Source: Actinoplanes sp. KI2
Lineage (GTDB): Bacteria; Actinomycetota; Actinomycetes; Mycobacteriales; Micromonosporaceae
Reading direction: 5' to 3'
Assembly: GCF_025630775.1 (NCBI RefSeq)
Contig: NZ_JAOSZE010000006.1
Span: 1 to 64,000, forward strand
DNA: 64,000 nucleotides
Shown here: one piece after another, positions 28,014 to 37,268 of the stretch
Layout of the letters: each line of letters begins with the position of its first letter
Position numbering within the stretch: position 1 is the first letter of the stretch
The notes under the pieces: model-generated
The model's input: the letters and a program-made list of their open reading frames with translations, nothing else
Databases searched by the model: none
Told to the model about the DNA's origin: nothing
Made by a program: the position numbers and the translations under genes

Positions 28014-30692
28014 TCACCCGCGAGCCACGGGCTGCGCGTCCTGGGCGGAATCGGCGGTGGCGTAGGCGTGGGGCGCGCCGAGCACGATGTCGTGGTCCGC
28101 GTGTTCGCCGCTCAGCTCCACTCGGCTGGCCACCGGCGCGTATCCGCTCGCCACGACCGTGTAGGTGCCCGGCGGCAGGTCGCGCAGCTCGTACCGGCCG
28201 TCGCGGTCGGTGGTGGTGGAGCCGGCCACCTCGCCGGCCGCGTCGACCGCCACCACCGACGCCTCCGGCACCGGGCGGCCGGAGATGGCCGCGCGGACCC
28301 GGCCGGTCAGCGTCGTGCCGACGGCCAGCATCAGGTCGGCCTGGCGGGAGCGGCCCGCCGAGATGATCCGGGTGGCCGGGCGGGCATGCTCGGCGGTCGC
28401 GGTCAGCATGTAGTCGGCCTGATCGAGCCCGGAGAGCCGGTAGCGGCCGTCGGCGTCGGTGGTCGCGGTGGCCACCACCGTGCCGCCGAGGTCGGTGAGG
28501 GTCACCGAGGCGCCGGCGAGCGGCCGGGACTGCCGGTCGGTGATCCGGCCCTCGATCCGGCCGGCGCCGGCCAGCGCGAGCACCCGGCGCACCTCGCCCA
28601 CTCCGGCGTTCACCAGCACCGCGGCCGGCTGGTGGTCATCGGCGACGCAGATCAGCAGGAACGCCCCGCCGGTCGGCAGCGGCAGCCGGAACTCGCCGTC
28701 CGGCCCGGTCGCGGTGTGCGCGACCTCCCCGCCGGCGAACTCGGCGACCGTCACCGTCGCGCCGAACAGCGGCAGCCCGTCCGGCCCATCCACCCGCCCG
28801 CTGACCACCGGCCCCACACCTCGCCCGCCGGCATACGGTCCCGCGCCCGGCCCGCTCGGCGCCGGCCCGGAGGCGGAGGCCCGCCCGCCGGCCATCGTCT
28901 CCGCGCCGCGGCCGCTCACCGTCGGCCCGTCCGGCCGGTCGGCCGCCCCGGCTCCGCGTCGTTCCTCTTCGGACACTGGGGTCGTCCTTCCTGACGTGGC
29001 CGCGGAAGCGAACTGCGGCTCGGGCGTGGCGCCGGCCGCCGCGGCGAACAGGGCCGGCTCGGCGTGCGCCGGGACGGTGGGTGCAGCGGCGGCGCGCGCC
29101 GCAATCCCCGACTGCGCCCGCAGCGGTACCTGCGGCAGCAGCATGAACAGCACGAACGCCACGACCAGCAGCAGCGCCGCGAGCAGGAAGATTTGGTCCA
29201 TCGCGTCGGAGAACCCGCTCTGGAACGGCCGGGCCAGCGCCGGCGACACCCGATCGAGGAATGACGTGTCGTCCAGCGACCTGCCGGACACCCCACCGCC
29301 CTGCAAGGCCGCCAGCAGCGGCCGGTTCGCCGGGTTGCCGGTCACCGCGGGGTCGGCGAGCACCCTCGCCGCGCGGAACGCGTCCCCGATCCGGTCGCCC
29401 ACCGTGCCGAACAGGATCGACAGGAAGACCGCGGTCCCGGCGGTGGCGCCCATCTGCCGGAAGAACGTCGCCGAGCTGGTCGCCACCCCGATCTCCGACG
29501 GCGCCATCGCGTTCTGGACGGCCAGCGTGATCGGCTGGAGCACGAAACCCAACCCGAGACCGAAAACCGCCATGAACAATCCCGTACGCCAGAAAGGTGT
29601 GTCGACCCCGATCTCGCCGAGCAACAGCAACCCCGAGATCATCAACAGGGACCCGGAAACCGGGTACGACTTGTACTTGCCGGTCCGCGCGATCAGCCGG
29701 CCGGAGATGAGCGAGCCCACCACGATGCCGGCGGTCAACGGCAGCAGTTGCAGGCCGGATTCGGTGGGCGTCGCCCCGCGCACGATCTGCAGGTACAGCG
29801 GCAGCAGGGCGAGCCCGCCGAACATGCCCATTCCGATCACGAAGCCGCCGGCCGAGGTCAGCGCGAACGTCGGGTTGCCGAAGAAGCGCAGCGGGATCAG
29901 CGCCTCCTCACCCATCACCGCCTCGGTGAGCAGGAACATCACCAGGCCGAAGACGCCGACCGCGAAGCAGATGAGCGAGCGTCCGTCGGTCCAGCCCCAG
30001 ACCCGGCCCTGCTCGGCGACGACGAGCAGTGGCACCAGGCAGAGGCAGAGGGTGACCGCGCCCCACCAGTCGATCCGGTGGTCGCGCCGGACGTGCGGCA
30101 GGTGCAGCACCCGGGCGACCACCAGCAGCGCGACGATGCCGACCGGCACATTGACCAGGAACACCCATCGCCACCCGGCGATGCCGAGGATCTGGTCGGC
30201 GCCGGCGAGGAAGCCGCCGATCACCGGGCCGAGCACGCTCGACATGCCGAAGACGGCCAGGAAGTAGCCCTGGTAGCGCGGGCGGTCCCGGACCGGCACG
30301 ATGTCCGCGATGATCGCCAGCGCCAGCGAGAACAGCCCGCCCGCGCCCAGCCCTTGGATCGCCCGGCAGGCGGCGAGCAGGTACATCGAGGTGGCGAAGG
30401 AGCAGGCCGCCGAGCCGAGCACGAAGATCGTGATGGCGGCCAGGAAGAACCGCTTGCGGCCGTAGATGTCGGACAGCTTGCCGTACAGCGGCGTCGAGAT
30501 GGTCGCCGTGATCAGGTAGGCCGTGGTGACCCAGGCCTGCACCGACAGCCCGTGCAGATCGTCGCCGATGGTCCGGATCGCCGCCGCCACGATCGTCTGA
30601 TCGAGCGCGGCGAGGAACATGCCGAGCATCAGTCCGGAGAGCACCTGGAGGATCTGACGGTGGCGGAGAGGCGATGACTCGGAAGATCCCAC
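28014..30692 (-). CDS. DHA2-type MFS exporter fused to carboxypeptidase-regulatory-like repeats
   Basis: An 892-residue protein in two halves. Residues 1 to about 520 are a 14-helix drug:H+ antiporter-2 transporter (LDQTIVAAAIRTIGDDL motif D1; LSDIYGRKRF motif A; GPVIGGFLAG motif C). A Pro/Gly/Ala linker of about 110 residues follows, then three beta-sandwich repeats of the carboxypeptidase regulatory/CnaB-like type (GRVDGPDGLPLFGATVTV; GRITDRQSRPLAGASVTL; GRVRAAISGRPVPEASVV, each with DGxYxLxxL-like ends). Such domains usually bind proteins or polysaccharides. Export of a drug or metabolite is likely but the substrate is unknown. It starts at GTG 30692 and is divergent from the PKD-protein gene. 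Confidence 0.9.
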   Translation of the reverse strand: MGSSESSPLRHRQILQVLSGLMLGMFLAALDQTIVAAAIRTIGDDLHGLSVQAWVTTAYLITATISTPLYGKLSDIYGRKRFFLAAITIFVLGSAACSFATSMYLLAACRAIQGLGAGGLFSLALAIIADIVPVRDRPRYQGYFLAVFGMSSVLGPVIGGFLAGADQILGIAGWRWVFLVNVPVGIVALLVVARVLHLPHVRRDHRIDWWGAVTLCLCLVPLLVVAEQGRVWGWTDGRSLICFAVGVFGLVMFLLTEAVMGEEALIPLRFFGNPTFALTSAGGFVIGMGMFGGLALLPLYLQIVRGATPTESGLQLLPLTAGIVVGSLISGRLIARTGKYKSYPVSGSLLMISGLLLLGEIGVDTPFWRTGLFMAVFGLGLGFVLQPITLAVQNAMAPSEIGVATSSATFFRQMGATAGTAVFLSILFGTVGDRIGDAFRAARVLADPAVTGNPANRPLLAALQGGGVSGRSLDDTSFLDRVSPALARPFQSGFSDAMDQIFLLAALLLVVAFVLFMLLPQVPLRAQSGIAARAAAAPTVPAHAEPALFAAAAGATPEPQFASAATSGRTTPVSEEERRGAGAADRPDGPTVSGRGAETMAGGRASASGPAPSGPGAGPYAGGRGVGPVVSGRVDGPDGLPLFGATVTVAEFAGGEVAHTATGPDGEFRLPLPTGGAFLLICVADDHQPAAVLVNAGVGEVRRVLALAGAGRIEGRITDRQSRPLAGASVTLTDLGGTVVATATTDADGRYRLSGLDQADYMLTATAEHARPATRIISAGRSRQADLMLAVGTTLTGRVRAAISGRPVPEASVVAVDAAGEVAGSTTTDRDGRYELRDLPPGTYTVVASGYAPVASRVELSGEHADHDIVLGAPHAYATADSAQDAQPVARG

Positions 30693-30802
30693 CTACTCGC
30701 AACGATGCGTCGGGCCACGAGGTTTCAGCCGGTCCTCAGCGAGACCTCAGCCCCAGCCGTCAGGGTCGCGGTTCCGATCTTTGACCGGGGAGTGGTTAAT
30801 CG

Positions 30803-32926
30803 ATGAGCAAGAAGCTGGGCCGATTGGCCTTTGCTGTGGTGGCGGCGACCGCCGTGGGGTCGTCGCTGGCGGGGGTGGCGATGGCCATCCCGGTTTCGCC
30901 CGGCGGGCCGCGGAGCGGCAAGCTGACGCAGGTGGGTCCGATCGCTGAGCACGGCTTCCCCACCTGGTACCGGGACAGCAACGACGTGCGCCTGGAGCTC
31001 TGCACGACGATGGACGACCCGCTGTGCCCGGCGCTGGCCGACGAGGTGCCGGACCCCACGCAGCCGATTTCGTTCCCGGACAACTTCCCCGGTGAGTCCT
31101 TCTACCAGCTGGACGGCGCCGACCTGACCCTGACGTCGGGCGCCCGGGCGGTCATCGGGCTCAACCTGGAGGGCGCGTTCGCCGCCGACCGGGTGGTGGA
31201 CGGCGACCAGATGGTCTTCGGCCGGGTGCGGATCCGGTTCGACGCGCCGGCCGGTGAGCGCTACCGGATCACCCATCCGTACGGCGTCGACGACATCGTG
31301 GCGACCGACAAAGGCGTCAACATGACCGAGGACACCGGCGCGGCGGCCGGCGCCTTCGGGCAGGCCCTGGCCGGCCGGGTCGGGCCGTTCCTGAAGTGGG
31401 ATCCGAGCGTGGCCCCGGCGGCGCCGGCCGGTTACGTGGGCGACCCGGGCGTCAACCACAAGGTGGTGGGTTCGCCCTACAACACCAACTTCGTCCGCAT
31501 CGAGCGCCTCGACCCGGCCTCCGGCGCGGTGCTGGCGCAGGTCGGGTACACCGACCTGTTCAGCATCCAGGGCCGGTACGCCACGAACGCGGGCGTCGAC
31601 GTCGATCAGGCCACCTACTCGACCGACGGCCAGCACGGCACGCTCGAGGTCTTCGCCACCAGCGAGCCCGGCCAGGCGATCGAGGTGACCGGCAACCCGG
31701 CGCTCGGCTTCCGCACCACCCGGCTGCGCGGCGGCGGCAACGGCCGCTACTACGGCCGTTTCCCGATCACCGGCCCGGTCCCGCCGGGCACGAAGATCGA
31801 GGTGTCGAACACCGGCGACCGGCCGGTCGCCAAGAAGATCAAGACCGTGGTCGACGTGGTGCGGATCGAGGAGCTCGGGTACGACGCGGACGCCGGCACG
31901 CTCACCGTGAAGGCGTCCTCCAGCGACCGCACCGGCCCGGCCCTCTCGGTCACCGGCTTCGGCCCGATCACCGGGTCGCCGTTCACCGGCGTGCTCGCGC
32001 CGCCGCCCGCCGTCACGGTCACCTCGGCCGCCGGCGGCTCCACCACCGTCCCGCTGATCGGCACGGGCGGCGTCTTCCTGCCCGCCGCGCCGGTCGCCGC
32101 CGCGACGCTCGACTCCCTGGCCGTCGTCGGGCAGACCGTCCGGCTCGACGGCTCGGGCTCGGTCGGTGAGATCGACGCGTACTCCTGGACCCAGACGGGC
32201 GGCCCGTCCGTCACGCTGACCGGTGCCACCGAGCGCACCGCGACGTTCACCCCGGCCAAGGCCGGCGACTACACGTTCACCCTGGACGTGGCCGGTCCCG
32301 GCGGCGCCGGCGCGAAGGCCACGGTGACCTTCACCGTTGCCGACCAGGTCGCCGCGCCCAAGGCGATCGTCGGCGCCGACCAGACCGTGACGCGCGGGCG
32401 CTCGGTGACGGTCGACGGCAGCGGCTCCACCGGCGTCGAGTCGTACGCCTGGCGCCAGGTCTCCGGACCGCAGGTGACGCTCTCGAGCACGACCACCGCG
32501 AAGCCGTCCTTCACCTACCCGGCCCAGGCCCTGCCGGCCGCGCCGGGCCCGAACGCCGGCTACCTCTACAACAACGACCCGGTCGTGCTGGAGCTGACCG
32601 TGCGCAACTCGGCCGGCTCCGACGTGGTGCGCACCACAGTCCGGCCGACAGCCGACCAGCTGACCAACCTGTCCGTGCGCTTCCGCACCGACAAGGATGA
32701 GTGGCGGATCAGCGGCACCGACACGCTGGTCGCCGGCCAGATGGTGACGGCGGTGCTCGGCTCCACGCTGACCGGCCGGGTGATCGGCACTCCGGTCGCG
32801 GTGGACGCGACCGGCGCGTTCAGCATCCGGGTCAACGGCCCGGCCCTGAGCGGGAGCACCACCATCAGCCTGGTCACCACGACCGGCGGCCGACTGCTCG
32901 CCCAGCCGGTGACGGTCACCAACTAG
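30803..32926 (+). CDS. secreted protein with PKD-like domains
   Basis: A 707-residue exported protein. The N-terminus (MSKKLGRLAFAVVAATAVGSSLAGVAMA) is a signal peptide with probable cleavage after AMA. A unique region (about 30-330) has DGDQMVFGRVRIRFDAPAGERYRITHPYGVD. Two Ig/PKD-like domains follow (VRLDGSGSVGEIDAYSWTQTGGPSVTL and VTVDGSGSTGVESYAWRQVSGPQVTL), then a C-terminal beta domain. No catalytic motif, anchor or sorting signal is seen. The role is unknown, probably adhesive or matrix-binding. The stop overlaps the end of the convergent BTAD regulator gene by 11 bp. Confidence 0.82.
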   Translation: MSKKLGRLAFAVVAATAVGSSLAGVAMAIPVSPGGPRSGKLTQVGPIAEHGFPTWYRDSNDVRLELCTTMDDPLCPALADEVPDPTQPISFPDNFPGESFYQLDGADLTLTSGARAVIGLNLEGAFAADRVVDGDQMVFGRVRIRFDAPAGERYRITHPYGVDDIVATDKGVNMTEDTGAAAGAFGQALAGRVGPFLKWDPSVAPAAPAGYVGDPGVNHKVVGSPYNTNFVRIERLDPASGAVLAQVGYTDLFSIQGRYATNAGVDVDQATYSTDGQHGTLEVFATSEPGQAIEVTGNPALGFRTTRLRGGGNGRYYGRFPITGPVPPGTKIEVSNTGDRPVAKKIKTVVDVVRIEELGYDADAGTLTVKASSSDRTGPALSVTGFGPITGSPFTGVLAPPPAVTVTSAAGGSTTVPLIGTGGVFLPAAPVAAATLDSLAVVGQTVRLDGSGSVGEIDAYSWTQTGGPSVTLTGATERTATFTPAKAGDYTFTLDVAGPGGAGAKATVTFTVADQVAAPKAIVGADQTVTRGRSVTVDGSGSTGVESYAWRQVSGPQVTLSSTTTAKPSFTYPAQALPAAPGPNAGYLYNNDPVVLELTVRNSAGSDVVRTTVRPTADQLTNLSVRFRTDKDEWRISGTDTLVAGQMVTAVLGSTLTGRVIGTPVAVDATGAFSIRVNGPALSGSTTISLVTTTGGRLLAQPVTVTN

Positions 32927-34652
32927 CCCGCAGCTCCCGCAGGTAGCGGGCGGAAGCGCCGGAGACCTGGCCGGCCACGGCGTCACGGATCAACGTGGCG
33001 CGGTGGCCGGCCAGTCCGTCGTCGCGCTCGCCGAGCAGGCGCGCGTGCACGAGGCCGTCGATCGTGGCCAGCACCTCGCCGGCCGGGTAGTCGGTGAGGC
33101 GGACCAGGTCGGCGGCGGACAGGTCGCCGAGGACCGCGCAGAGTCGCAGGATCTCCCAGGCCGGATCGGACATCCACCGGGTGCGCGCCCGGGCGGTCTG
33201 CATCGCCACGCCGAGCGCGATCTCCCGGGGCCGGGCCGCGGCCGCGACCAGGGCCGGAATGCCGCCGGTACGCTCCAGCAGCGTGTCGTCGCCGAGCGGG
33301 GCCAACTCCTCGGCGGTCAGTGGCTCCAGGCGCAGCACCACCGGCGTGCCCAGCCCGGACAGCGGCCGCCGGACGATCTCCGACGGGTAGCAGTAGGCCA
33401 GCACCAGGTGCAGCGCCGGGCAGTTCGCGGAGAGCCAGGCCAGCTCGGCCACGCCGGCGGCGTCCAGGTCGGCCGCGTCGTCGACGGCCAGCACGACGGG
33501 CCGTATCGCGCCGGGCGACCCCGGCTCGACGGGCGCCGGGGCGCCCAGCGCGGCGCCGATCAGCTCCAGCTCGGAGCGGCACAGCGGGCGCTCCGCCTCG
33601 GCGGCGTCCACCACGGCCAGCACCTCCGGGCCGGCGCCGAGCTGGGCCAGCGCCGCGTGCAGCCAGGCCAGCCGGTGCACCCCGACCGACGAGCCGGCGA
33701 CCCCGATGCCGACCCGGCCGACCAGGTGCCGGGCCAGCTCGGCGAGGAATGCCGACTTGCCGGAGCCGGACGGGCCGACGATGTGCACCATCCGCGGTCG
33801 CTGAGGTTCGAGCAGCACGCGCAACTCCGCGACCCGGCCGAGGAACCGTTCGGGCACCGAGGGCCGGGCCGGCTTGTGCGCCGTCTTCGGCGTGTCGCCC
33901 GTACGCCGGTCGGCGAGCATCTGCCGGCGCAACCGCATCAGGTCGTCCGAGGGCGTCACGCCCAGCTCGTCGTGCAGCACCTGGCGGCAACGTTCGAAGA
34001 ACCGCAGCGCGTCGTCCCGCCGGTCCAGCGCCGCGGCCGCCTCCATCGCCATCTGGTACGCCCGCTCGAGGAACGGGTTCAGCTCGATGGCCTCCTGGGC
34101 CAGGCGCAACGCCCGGGTGGGGTCGGTCGGCAGGCTCGCGGTGGCCAGTTCCACCCGGGCCGCGACCGCGGCGATCTGCACCTCGACCCGCGCCGAGTCG
34201 GCCCAGTCCGCGTACGGGTCCTCGGGGAACGGCAGCTCGCGAGCCAGCGCGAGGATCTCTTCCTGTCGCTTCACCCGCTCCGGGTCGCCGCCCGGGAGGC
34301 CGTCCAGATCGCGCACCTGTTGCCGGAGCTCGGCCAGGTCGAGGATGGCCCGACCGGTGTCGAAGAAGTAACCGCCGCCCTGCGTCACGATGAAGCAGGC
34401 GGACGCCGGGTCGTCGGGCTGAAGCCGGCGGCGGATCACCGAGACATAGTGCTCGAGCGTGCTCACGTGGTTGCCCGGCAGGTCGGTGCCCCAGACCGCG
34501 TCGGCCAGCGCGTCCTTGGTCTGGATCCGGCCGTGCCTGGCGGCCAGCACGGCCAGCACCTGCCGGGCGCGCCGCGGCAGCTCGCCGGCCGGCAGCACGG
34601 TGCCGTCCGCAGCGGTCACCGCCAGCTGCCCGAGCACACTTACCCGCAACAC
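32916..34652 (-). CDS. BTAD (SARP-type) regulator with P-loop ATPase domain
   Basis: A 578-residue regulator. An OmpR-like winged helix opens it (RVSVLGQLAVTAADGTVLP; ALADAVWGTDLPGNHVSTLEHYVSVIRRRL), followed by the bacterial transcriptional activation domain (about 110-250; RALRLAQEAIELNPFLERAYQMAM) and an ATPase domain with Walker A GPSGSGKSAF and a likely Walker B VVLAVDDAAD. GTG 34652 follows a GGAGGAG-rich ribosome site. SARP-like proteins usually activate neighbouring genes; here it is divergent from the multicopper oxidase operon, which is its best candidate target. The ATPase half is shorter than in large SARP-LAL regulators. Confidence 0.9.
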   Translation of the reverse strand: MLRVSVLGQLAVTAADGTVLPAGELPRRARQVLAVLAARHGRIQTKDALADAVWGTDLPGNHVSTLEHYVSVIRRRLQPDDPASACFIVTQGGGYFFDTGRAILDLAELRQQVRDLDGLPGGDPERVKRQEEILALARELPFPEDPYADWADSARVEVQIAAVAARVELATASLPTDPTRALRLAQEAIELNPFLERAYQMAMEAAAALDRRDDALRFFERCRQVLHDELGVTPSDDLMRLRRQMLADRRTGDTPKTAHKPARPSVPERFLGRVAELRVLLEPQRPRMVHIVGPSGSGKSAFLAELARHLVGRVGIGVAGSSVGVHRLAWLHAALAQLGAGPEVLAVVDAAEAERPLCRSELELIGAALGAPAPVEPGSPGAIRPVVLAVDDAADLDAAGVAELAWLSANCPALHLVLAYCYPSEIVRRPLSGLGTPVVLRLEPLTAEELAPLGDDTLLERTGGIPALVAAAARPREIALGVAMQTARARTRWMSDPAWEILRLCAVLGDLSAADLVRLTDYPAGEVLATIDGLVHARLLGERDDGLAGHRATLIRDAVAGQVSGASARYLRELRASW

Positions 34653-34736
34653 CGCCGCTCCTCCTCCGCCGGAGAACTCGGATGAACCATCGACAGCTCG
34701 CCCTATCTGCGCAGGGTTTGTACCAATTCCCAGGAT

Positions 34737-34795
34737 TTCCTCAGGCAGACTTAAGCCGTCGTTCCTAGCGTCTGCCGCTCCTGAAACCTGAGGAG
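34737..34795 (+). promoter_or_regulatory. multicopper oxidase promoter region with inverted repeat
   Basis: TAGCGT (34766-34771) is a good -10. TTCCTCAGG (34737-34745) and CCTGAGGAG (34787-34795) form a widely spaced inverted repeat around it, the right arm leading into the ribosome site. Such flanking repeats could bind the divergent regulator, but SARP proteins usually bind direct repeats, so this is tentative. Confidence 0.4.
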
Positions 34796-34808
34796 AACGG
34801 GAGTACGC

Positions 34809-36482
34809 ATGTCCGGAAGGTTGAGCCGGCGCAATCTGCTGCGCGGCGCACTGGCGGTGGGCGGCGGTGGGCTCATCGCGGTGGCCGGCGGCCGTGAAGT
34901 AATGGCATCGGACACGACCAGCCGGCTTGCGTCCAAGAACACCCCCACGCCGTACGCGAACCTGTTCCGCCGGCCGCCGGTGCTGCTGCCGGTCGCGGAG
35001 GGCGTCGACGACCAGGGGCCGTGGCAGCGCTACCGGCTCACCCAGAAGGTCGGCCAGGCCTCGATCGTGCCGGGCCTGACCACCACGGTGGCCGGCTACA
35101 ACGGGATCTTCCCGGGGCCGACCCTCAAGGTGAACCAGGGCACCCGGACCGAGGTGCGGATCTCCAACTCGCTGACCGTGAACCGGCTCAACGGGCTGCC
35201 CTTCTCCACCGTCACCCACCTGCACGGGTCGGCGTCGCTGCCGCAGTACGACGGTTACGCCAACGACCAGACGAAGCCCGGGCAGGTCAAGACCTACCAC
35301 TACCCGAACTGGCAGCAGGCGCGCACGCTCTGGTACCACGACCACAACCACCGGGACACCGCGCAGAACGTGTACTCCGGCCTGGCCGCGCAGTACCACC
35401 TCAGCGACCCGTACGAGCGGGGCCAGCTCCCGCAGGGCGAGTACGACGTCCCGCTCGTGGTCAGCGACATCGCCTTCAACGCGGACGGCTCGGTCGCCTT
35501 CAACGACGAGTCGAACGCCGGCCTCATGGGCGACATCATCCTGGTCAACGGCGTGCCGTGGCCGACCATGAAGGTCAAGCCCCGGGTGTACCGGTTCCGC
35601 GTGCTGGTGGCCTCCATCTCCCGCTCGTACCGGTTCGCGCTCAGCACGGGTGAGCCGCTGTACGTGGTGGCCACCGACGCCGGCATGACGCCCAAGCCGG
35701 CCGCGGTCGCCTCCTACCGGCACGGCGCGGCCGAGCGGTACGAGGTTCTGATCGACTTCCGGAAGTACAAGGTCGGCCAGAAGATCGAGCTGAAGAACCT
35801 CAGCAACAAGAACAACGAGGACTACGCCAACACCGGCAAGGTCATGCAGTTCGAGGTGGTCGCCGACACCGGCGCCAAGGACCCGTACGTGATCCCAACC
35901 CTGCTCGACCTCGGCCCGCAGCCGTGGTCGGAGCGTGGTGCCGTCGAGGTCAACAAGCTCACGCCGAACATGGCCACGGCTCGGCGCCGGGTGCGCGTGG
36001 AGCGCTCGAACGGGCTCTGGACGATCAACGGGGAGACCTGGGAGGACGTCGAGGAGACCGGCTTCACCCGGGTGCTGGGCAACCCGCAGCCGTACGACGT
36101 GGAGATCTGGGACCTGGTCAACGAGTCCGGCGGCTGGTTCCACCCGCTGCACATCCACCTGATCGACGGGCAGATCATCGGCCGCAACACGACCTCGAAC
36201 GGCAAGGCGCACGCGTGGGAGGCCGGCGGCAAGGACGTCTTCTACCTCGGCGAGAACGAGACCGTGAGCGTGCTCATGCAGTTCACCACCGGCGACGGGA
36301 ACGCCGGCGGGCGCTACATGACGCACTGCCACAACCTCATCCACGAGGACAACGACATGATGATCCAGTTCGCGGTCGGCGACCCGACGGTGAACGACCC
36401 GATCTCCTCGGACCGGCCGATGCCGGAGTCCGAGCCGGAGACGGCGCCGGTCTACGCTCCCGGCTTCCCGGCGGGCACCTGA
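34809..36482 (+). CDS. Tat-exported multicopper oxidase
   Basis: A 557-residue laccase-like enzyme coupling substrate oxidation to reduction of O2 to water. The N-terminus SRRNLLRGALAVGGGGLIAVAG is a twin-arginine signal, so it is exported folded with copper. All four copper motifs are present: HLHG, WYHDH, HPLHIHL and the C-terminal HCHNLIHEDNDMM, whose Met fits a type-1 axial ligand. The arrangement resembles CotA/bilirubin oxidase/phenoxazinone synthase relatives; the substrate cannot be told from sequence. ATG 34809 has GGAG upstream. Its stop overlaps the next gene's ATG (TGATG) inside a 30-bp tandem duplication. Confidence 0.92.
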   Translation: MSGRLSRRNLLRGALAVGGGGLIAVAGGREVMASDTTSRLASKNTPTPYANLFRRPPVLLPVAEGVDDQGPWQRYRLTQKVGQASIVPGLTTTVAGYNGIFPGPTLKVNQGTRTEVRISNSLTVNRLNGLPFSTVTHLHGSASLPQYDGYANDQTKPGQVKTYHYPNWQQARTLWYHDHNHRDTAQNVYSGLAAQYHLSDPYERGQLPQGEYDVPLVVSDIAFNADGSVAFNDESNAGLMGDIILVNGVPWPTMKVKPRVYRFRVLVASISRSYRFALSTGEPLYVVATDAGMTPKPAAVASYRHGAAERYEVLIDFRKYKVGQKIELKNLSNKNNEDYANTGKVMQFEVVADTGAKDPYVIPTLLDLGPQPWSERGAVEVNKLTPNMATARRRVRVERSNGLWTINGETWEDVEETGFTRVLGNPQPYDVEIWDLVNESGGWFHPLHIHLIDGQIIGRNTTSNGKAHAWEAGGKDVFYLGENETVSVLMQFTTGDGNAGGRYMTHCHNLIHEDNDMMIQFAVGDPTVNDPISSDRPMPESEPETAPVYAPGFPAGT

Positions 36483-36520
36483 TGCGTGTCCGGCTGCCCG
36501 GGTGGCACCTGATGCGGGTC
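36461..36520 (+). repeat. 30-bp tandem duplication across the oxidase stop/start junction
   Basis: 36461-36490 and 36491-36520 match at 26 of 30 positions, and each contains GGCACCTGATGCG. The duplication gives two overlapping stop/start cassettes, so the downstream gene has two in-frame ATGs (36482 and 36512) and a possible 10-residue N-terminal addition. Confidence 0.92.
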
Positions 36521-37264
36521 CGAAACGCGGTGCTCGCCGCCGTGCTGGCCGCCATCGTCCTGGCCGTCACGATGCACGCGCCGGCCAGGCCGGAAGCGTC
36601 GTCTCCGCCGACCGCCATCGGTGGGGACGACGCGGGCGACAAGCGCGCCACCACCACGTACGACGGCGCGATGGTGCGCAAGCGGACGGCGATCGCGGTG
36701 CGCCCGGCGAAGGGCGCGGACCGTGCCCACATCCGGGCCGAACTCACCGAGGCGGCGCTGAAGTCGAAGGTCGGGCCGCTCGGCGAGGCGACGTTCGCGG
36801 TGTTCAGCGAGCAGATGCTGCGTTACCTGGTGCCGGAGATGACCTTCGTGCTGCCCGAGGGCGTGCCGCTGGACCGAGGCGATGCGTTCATGCGCGACTA
36901 CCAGCCCGCCGACGTGGCCTTCTACGTGGTGCAGCCGGTGCTCGTGCACGACCTGACGTTCGCCGTGGTGCCGGCCGCCGGTCGCACCCCGGCGTCGGTG
37001 CGCGACAGCCAGGACGCCGAGGGCATCCTGGCCGACACGCTCAACCGGTACGACACGACGGTCCAGCCGGCCGGGGTGACCGTGCGCTACTTCGGGGCGA
37101 TCCTCAGCGACCCGGCGATCGCCTCGGTGCGCGCCGCGATGGGCCGCGCCGCCGGGGTGCCGGCGGATCGGGTGCAGGTCACCGCCAACGAGGCGGGCCC
37201 GGGAATCGATCTCTCCCATGGGGGCCCCGACCTGGACGCCGACGTGCCCCACCACGGGCACTGA
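36482..37264 (+). CDS. exported hypothetical protein coupled to the multicopper oxidase
   Basis: Up to 260 residues (250 from ATG 36512). It has a signal or anchor helix (NAVLAAVLAAIVLAVTMHA), an acidic/basic soluble domain (DGAMVRKRTAIAVRPAKGADRAHIRAEL; AFYVVQPVLVHDLTFAVVPAAGR) and an unusual C-terminal tail HGGPDLDADVPHHGH with five His and four Asp. I do not recognise the family. The tail could bind metal, and translational coupling to an exported copper oxidase suggests a copper-delivery or partner role, but that is inference. Its stop is 4 bp from the convergent SDR stop. Confidence 0.75.
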   Translation: MRVRLPGWHLMRVRNAVLAAVLAAIVLAVTMHAPARPEASSPPTAIGGDDAGDKRATTTYDGAMVRKRTAIAVRPAKGADRAHIRAELTEAALKSKVGPLGEATFAVFSEQMLRYLVPEMTFVLPEGVPLDRGDAFMRDYQPADVAFYVVQPVLVHDLTFAVVPAAGRTPASVRDSQDAEGILADTLNRYDTTVQPAGVTVRYFGAILSDPAIASVRAAMGRAAGVPADRVQVTANEAGPGIDLSHGGPDLDADVPHHGH

Positions 37265-37268
37265 CCCC

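Noticed and set aside
34653..36344. Upstream extension of the BTAD regulator frame across the multicopper oxidase gene
   Set aside because: It is antisense to the oxidase; the regulator's winged-helix domain begins at GTG 34652, which has its own SD.
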